Source of the DNA: Streptomyces sp. ITFR-16
GTDB lineage: Bacteria; Actinomycetota; Actinomycetes; Streptomycetales; Streptomycetaceae
NCBI RefSeq assembly: GCF_031844705.1
Contig: NZ_CP134609.1
Coordinates: 806,001 to 870,000 of the forward strand
Direction: 5' to 3'
Length of the DNA stretch: 64,000 nucleotides
Position numbers and translations under genes: made by a program. Positions 61,030 to 64,000 of this stretch are shown one piece after another (positions within the stretch are counted from its first letter, which is position 1; each line of letters starts with the position of its first letter). The notes under the pieces were generated by a model that did not search any database, was not told where the DNA came from, and saw only the letters and a list, made by a program, of their open reading frames with translations.

Positions 61030-62883
61030 TCAGGGCCTGTGGCCCTGACCCACGGCGGTGAGCGTGAGGGTCTGCTCGGCGGCGGTGCGGGCGCCGCCGA
61101 CAGGGTTGCCCGTGCGGTCGGTCCACGCCCGGGTGGGCGTGGTCTCGGAGCGGCGTCCGGGGTCGGCCGACAGGCCGATGACGAGTCCGCTGTAGCGGTT
61201 GACCAGCCGGTAGGTGCCGGTGGGCCGGCCGTCGGCCCCGGAGCCCGGGACGACGAACCACTGCTGGCCGGCCGTGGGGCCCGCCGCCGGTGCGTCGGTC
61301 GCGGTGGGCCGTGCGCCCCAGGCCCGGCCCGCGTCGGACGTGGCGTCCACGCCCAGCAGTTGGCGGGTCGCGGCGTTGGCGATGCGGTAGGAGCCGTCGC
61401 CGTTGGAGGTGAAGACCCACCGGGCGAGGGCGGAGTCGCCGGGCGCCCTCGTCGAGGTGGTCGCGGTGCTGCCGGCGCTCTGGGCGAGGGCGCGGCCGTT
61501 GCCCGCCGCGATGGTGAAGGCCCGGCCCGTCTCGACGGGTGCGGCCGGGGTGCCGGTGTCGATGACGGTGTCGTAGTACTCGCCGTCGGCGCCTTCCGAG
61601 CACTGGAAGGAGCAGTAGCTGCGGAACTCCTTGCCCACGACGGTCGAGCCGGTGCCGCTGACCGGGTCGAGCATCCAGCGGTACCAGGAGCCCGTGCGGT
61701 AGGAGCCGGTGTCGCCGATGAGCCGCCACTTCTGGGTGGCCAGGTCGTCGGTGGCGTAGAAGCGCTGCGGCTCGGTGGAGTCCTGCACGACGGCCTCGGG
61801 CTGCCCGATGTAGAGGCCGAGGTGGGCGTCGTAGGCGATGTTCATGGTCAGCAGGTCGGACTTGGCGGGCAGTTCGCCGGCGTCCTGCTGTTCTTTCACG
61901 GAGCCGGGGACGGCCGGGTCGTAGTCGTGCTCGACAGCCGTGTATCCCGTGGGGTGGCCGGCGTCGACCGGCTCCATGTTGCTCTCCAGGCCGCCGGTCC
62001 CGGGCTGGGACCAGGCCCCGTCGTACCACTTGCGCCAGGAGCCGGGGGCCATCTTCGCGGACATCGGGGCGCGGGCGACATGCGCCCGGCTGCCGTCCGT
62101 CCAGCCGCCCGGCACACCGCCCTTCGGGATCACCCGGGAGTTGTAGTAGACGTAGAAGTATCCGGACGCGGTGTCCACGAACAGCCGGGGATCGCCGTTG
62201 CCGTAGTAGTACGTCTCGTGCGGGAACGCCCCGTCGTCGCCCCGGGCCGTGCTGTGGGGCGAGGTGAGGACATGGTCCTTGATGTCCCAGGTCCTGCCCT
62301 GGTTCCTGGAGACGGCGTAGTCGATCGCGTCGTAGTGCAGCCCGTCGCCGAAGGGGCTCGGGGTGAACTCGTTGTGCACCAGGCCGTACCAGTCGCCGGT
62401 GTCCGGGTCCACCCACACGCCCATCAGGTCGCAGTAGTTCTTCCGCGCGTAGGACGAGGGGGCGGGGGCGAACGTGGCCTCGCGGCCGGTGGGGCTGTTG
62501 TCGCAGCGCCAGGTGGTGTCGTTGTTCCGGTCCTCGGGGCGGGCGGGGTCGGCCGCGTCACTGATCGCGGCCGAGCGGGTCGCCGTGTCGAAGTCCCGGC
62601 CGGTGTAGAACGTCCACTCGCGGGGGTCGTCCGCGCCGTACAGGGCGTGGGCGGACTGGTAGTAGAAAGCCCCGTCCTTGTCGGTGTAGGGAGCGGCCGG
62701 ACTGTCGTCGGGGTGGGTCCAGGGCCCCTTGGCCCCGACGGAGACGGTGTACGAGGGCGGCTCGGCGGTTCCGCCGGCCGAGGGGGGACCGGCCGATGCC
62801 GGACCGCCGGTGAGCGGGCCGAGCAGGACCGCGCCGATGAAGGACAGCGTACGGACGGCTCTTGTTCCGGGACGAGACGGCAC
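61030..62883 (-). CDS. Secreted propeller-type glycoside-hydrolase-like protein with C-terminal RICIN-like lectin
   Basis: The 617-residue protein has a signal peptide (RTLSFIGAVLLGPLTGGPASA). A large N-terminal part has beta-propeller-like segments rich in Asp/Trp/Tyr (KGPWTHPDDSPAAPYTDKDG, GVWVDPDTGDWYGLVHNEF, GNGDPRLFVDTASGYFYVYYNSR) resembling GH43/GH117-type enzymes. A C-terminal ~140 residues has RICIN-like repeats (GNGRALAQSAGS, GDGSYRIANAATRQLLGV, TYRLVNRYSGLVIGL). I cannot name the substrate or confirm catalytic residues. GTG at 62883 follows GAGAGGAG. A ROK regulator is divergent, with a shared inverted repeat between them. Confidence 0.8.
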   Translation of the reverse strand: MPSRPGTRAVRTLSFIGAVLLGPLTGGPASAGPPSAGGTAEPPSYTVSVGAKGPWTHPDDSPAAPYTDKDGAFYYQSAHALYGADDPREWTFYTGRDFDTATRSAAISDAADPARPEDRNNDTTWRCDNSPTGREATFAPAPSSYARKNYCDLMGVWVDPDTGDWYGLVHNEFTPSPFGDGLHYDAIDYAVSRNQGRTWDIKDHVLTSPHSTARGDDGAFPHETYYYGNGDPRLFVDTASGYFYVYYNSRVIPKGGVPGGWTDGSRAHVARAPMSAKMAPGSWRKWYDGAWSQPGTGGLESNMEPVDAGHPTGYTAVEHDYDPAVPGSVKEQQDAGELPAKSDLLTMNIAYDAHLGLYIGQPEAVVQDSTEPQRFYATDDLATQKWRLIGDTGSYRTGSWYRWMLDPVSGTGSTVVGKEFRSYCSFQCSEGADGEYYDTVIDTGTPAAPVETGRAFTIAAGNGRALAQSAGSTATTSTRAPGDSALARWVFTSNGDGSYRIANAATRQLLGVDATSDAGRAWGARPTATDAPAAGPTAGQQWFVVPGSGADGRPTGTYRLVNRYSGLVIGLSADPGRRSETTPTRAWTDRTGNPVGGARTAAEQTLTLTAVGQGHRP

Positions 62884-63012
62884 AGCTACTCCTCTCAGGG
62901 CGCCCGGACACCCGTCGGGAGAGACGGTCCAGGGCGGCGAGATGTCCGAAAACTGATGGGTGATACCGCATCAGGACCCCGGACGGCGGGGGGTGTTCAC
63001 AGCGTCGTGCTC

Positions 63013-63039
63013 ATTAGTTCAAATAGAATCCGAACTAAT
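63013..63039. promoter_or_regulatory. Inverted-repeat operator between the ROK regulator and the secreted lectin gene
   Basis: ATTAGTTC and GAACTAAT are perfect 8-bp arms around an A/T-rich 11-base spacer that contains a TAGAAT -10-like element. TTAGTT-type arms are typical of ROK/NagC-XylR operators. Position fits control of both divergent genes. Confidence 0.6.
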
Positions 63040-63171
63040 GGAACGGCTGTCAAGGGATCCGAGGCGGCCGCCCGTATACAAGCCCGCGCCCCGGCCGGTG
63101 CGCGGGCTTGCCATCATGAGTGCGACGGCGGCCACGCAGCGGTGACGGCCCGACGAAGGGATGAGGATCCA

Positions 63172-64000
63172 GTGACCGACCCACAGCCGTACGCAGCCCC
63201 CGCCAGGCCCGCCGGCTCACGGGACCGGGCCTCCATCCGGCGCACCAACCTCGGCGTGGTGCTGTGCGCCCTGCGCGACCGGGGTCCGCGCTCGCGCGCC
63301 CAGATCGCCACCGACATCGGGCTGCCCAAACCCACGGTGACCAGCCTCGTCGCCGAACTCGTCGCCCTCGGCCTGGTCCGCGAGGGGCCCGCGCAGCGGG
63401 AGGGCACGGTGGGCCGCCCGGGCACCCTGGTGCACATCGACGGCGGCGACCTCTGCGGCATCGGCGTGGAGATCAGCACCAGTTACGTCCATGTCCTCGC
63501 GCTCACTCTGGACAGCCGGCTCGTCTTCGAGCACCGCGCGGCCGTCGCGGTCGCGGACGCCGGGCCCGAGGCGGTGCTCGACCTCACCGCGCGGAAGGTC
63601 AGGGCCTGCCTCGCCGCCCTCGGCCGCGACGGGATCCGCCCCGTCGGCCTCACCGTCGCCGCCCCCGGCGTCATCGACATGGCCACCGGGGCCGTCACGT
63701 ACGCGCCCGCCATCGGCTGGCGCGAAATCGCCGTCGCCGACGGGCTGCGGGCCCGGCTGTCCCGGACCCCGCAGCAGATCACCGTGGACAACGACGCCAA
63801 GCTCGCGGCACTCGCCGAACACGCCCTGGTGCAGGGCGACGACATCCACGACATGGTGTGCATCACCGGGGAGCGCGGCATCGGCGCCGGCATCATCAGC
63901 GACGGCCGGCTGCTGCGGGGAGCCGGCGGGTTCGCCGGAGAGGTCGGGCACATGCCGCTCGACCCCCGGCAGCGGCCCTGCGTCTGCGGCCGGCGGGGCT
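63172..64000 (+). CDS. ROK family transcriptional regulator (cut by window edge)
   Basis: The visible 276 residues hold an N-terminal winged HTH (SRAQIATDIGLPKPTVTSLVAELVALGLV, about 42-70) and most of a ROK sugar-kinase-like domain: VGLTVAAPGVIDMATG, ITVDNDAKLAALAEH, GERGIGAGIISDG and VGHMPLDPRQRPCVCGRRG, which begins the ROK zinc motif CXCGXXGC before the window ends. Such regulators bind a sugar or sugar phosphate and act on nearby carbohydrate genes. GTG at 63172 follows GGGATGAGG. The divergent secreted lectin/hydrolase is its likely target. Confidence 0.9.
   Translation, partial: MTDPQPYAAPARPAGSRDRASIRRTNLGVVLCALRDRGPRSRAQIATDIGLPKPTVTSLVAELVALGLVREGPAQREGTVGRPGTLVHIDGGDLCGIGVEISTSYVHVLALTLDSRLVFEHRAAVAVADAGPEAVLDLTARKVRACLAALGRDGIRPVGLTVAAPGVIDMATGAVTYAPAIGWREIAVADGLRARLSRTPQQITVDNDAKLAALAEHALVQGDDIHDMVCITGERGIGAGIISDGRLLRGAGGFAGEVGHMPLDPRQRPCVCGRRG

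Overview
The window is high-GC actinobacterial DNA, almost certainly a Streptomyces chromosome. Third codon positions are G/C-rich, GTG and TTG starts are common, neighbouring genes often overlap at ATGA or GTGA, and the gene content matches what I recall of the S. coelicolor SCO67xx region (hopanoid cluster, idi, an SCO6745-type protein). I see no rRNA, tRNA, CRISPR array, transposase or prophage gene.

Layout. (1) 1-9962, minus strand: a hopanoid operon in transcription order hpnC, hpnD, a 31-codon ORF, hpnE, a polyprenyl diphosphate synthase, shc, hpnG, hpnH, ispG and dxs (cut by the left edge). MEP-pathway genes feed C5 units to squalene, the cyclase makes hopene, and HpnH/HpnG start the extended side chain. 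idi lies nearby at 19.6 kb. Tiny ORFs overlap the starts of hpnC and hpnE. (2) 10348-17375, minus: a TagGH-type ABC exporter next to a five-gene set (glycosyltransferase, CDP-alcohol transferase, glycerol-1-phosphate-dehydrogenase-like enzyme, sugar/polyol nucleotidyltransferase, large three-part CDP-alcohol transferase), which looks like a pathway for an unknown polyol-phosphate lipid or glycopolymer. (3) 17.8-27.5 kb: single genes, including a CDF metal exporter, idi, an anti-sigma-type ATPase, an HdeD-like protein, a crotonase, a DJ-1 protein with a GlxA-type regulator, an SCO6745-type protein and Tex.

(4) 27.6-37.1 kb: a self-contained uptake and catabolism module. A five-gene Opp/Dpp-type ABC transporter operon (plus strand) faces an operon of two amidohydrolases and a GntR/FCD regulator (minus strand). 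Both promoter regions carry copies of a TTGGTATACCAA-like palindrome that suits the regulator, and a 22-bp-stem terminator separates the operons. One amidohydrolase has Asp-x-Asp where the family normally has His-x-His. (5) 37.2-49.6 kb: ABC-F protein, D-amino-acid-oxidase-like enzyme, BCCT transporter, secreted M14 peptidase, LacI regulator, a divergent pair of MpaB-family oxygenases with a TetR regulator, tandem GNAT protein, macro-domain protein and MerR regulator.

(6) 49.6-55.4 kb, minus: a beta-oxidation operon (CaiB-type CoA transferase, acyl-CoA dehydrogenase, thiolase, FadB-like multifunctional enzyme). (7) 55.6-64.0 kb: a saccharopine-dehydrogenase-like reductase, endonuclease V, a large secreted subtilase, a secreted propeller/RICIN-type protein, and a divergent ROK regulator cut by the right edge, with a clean inverted repeat between the last two. 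Gene functions are read from motifs and remembered family patterns; no database search was run.
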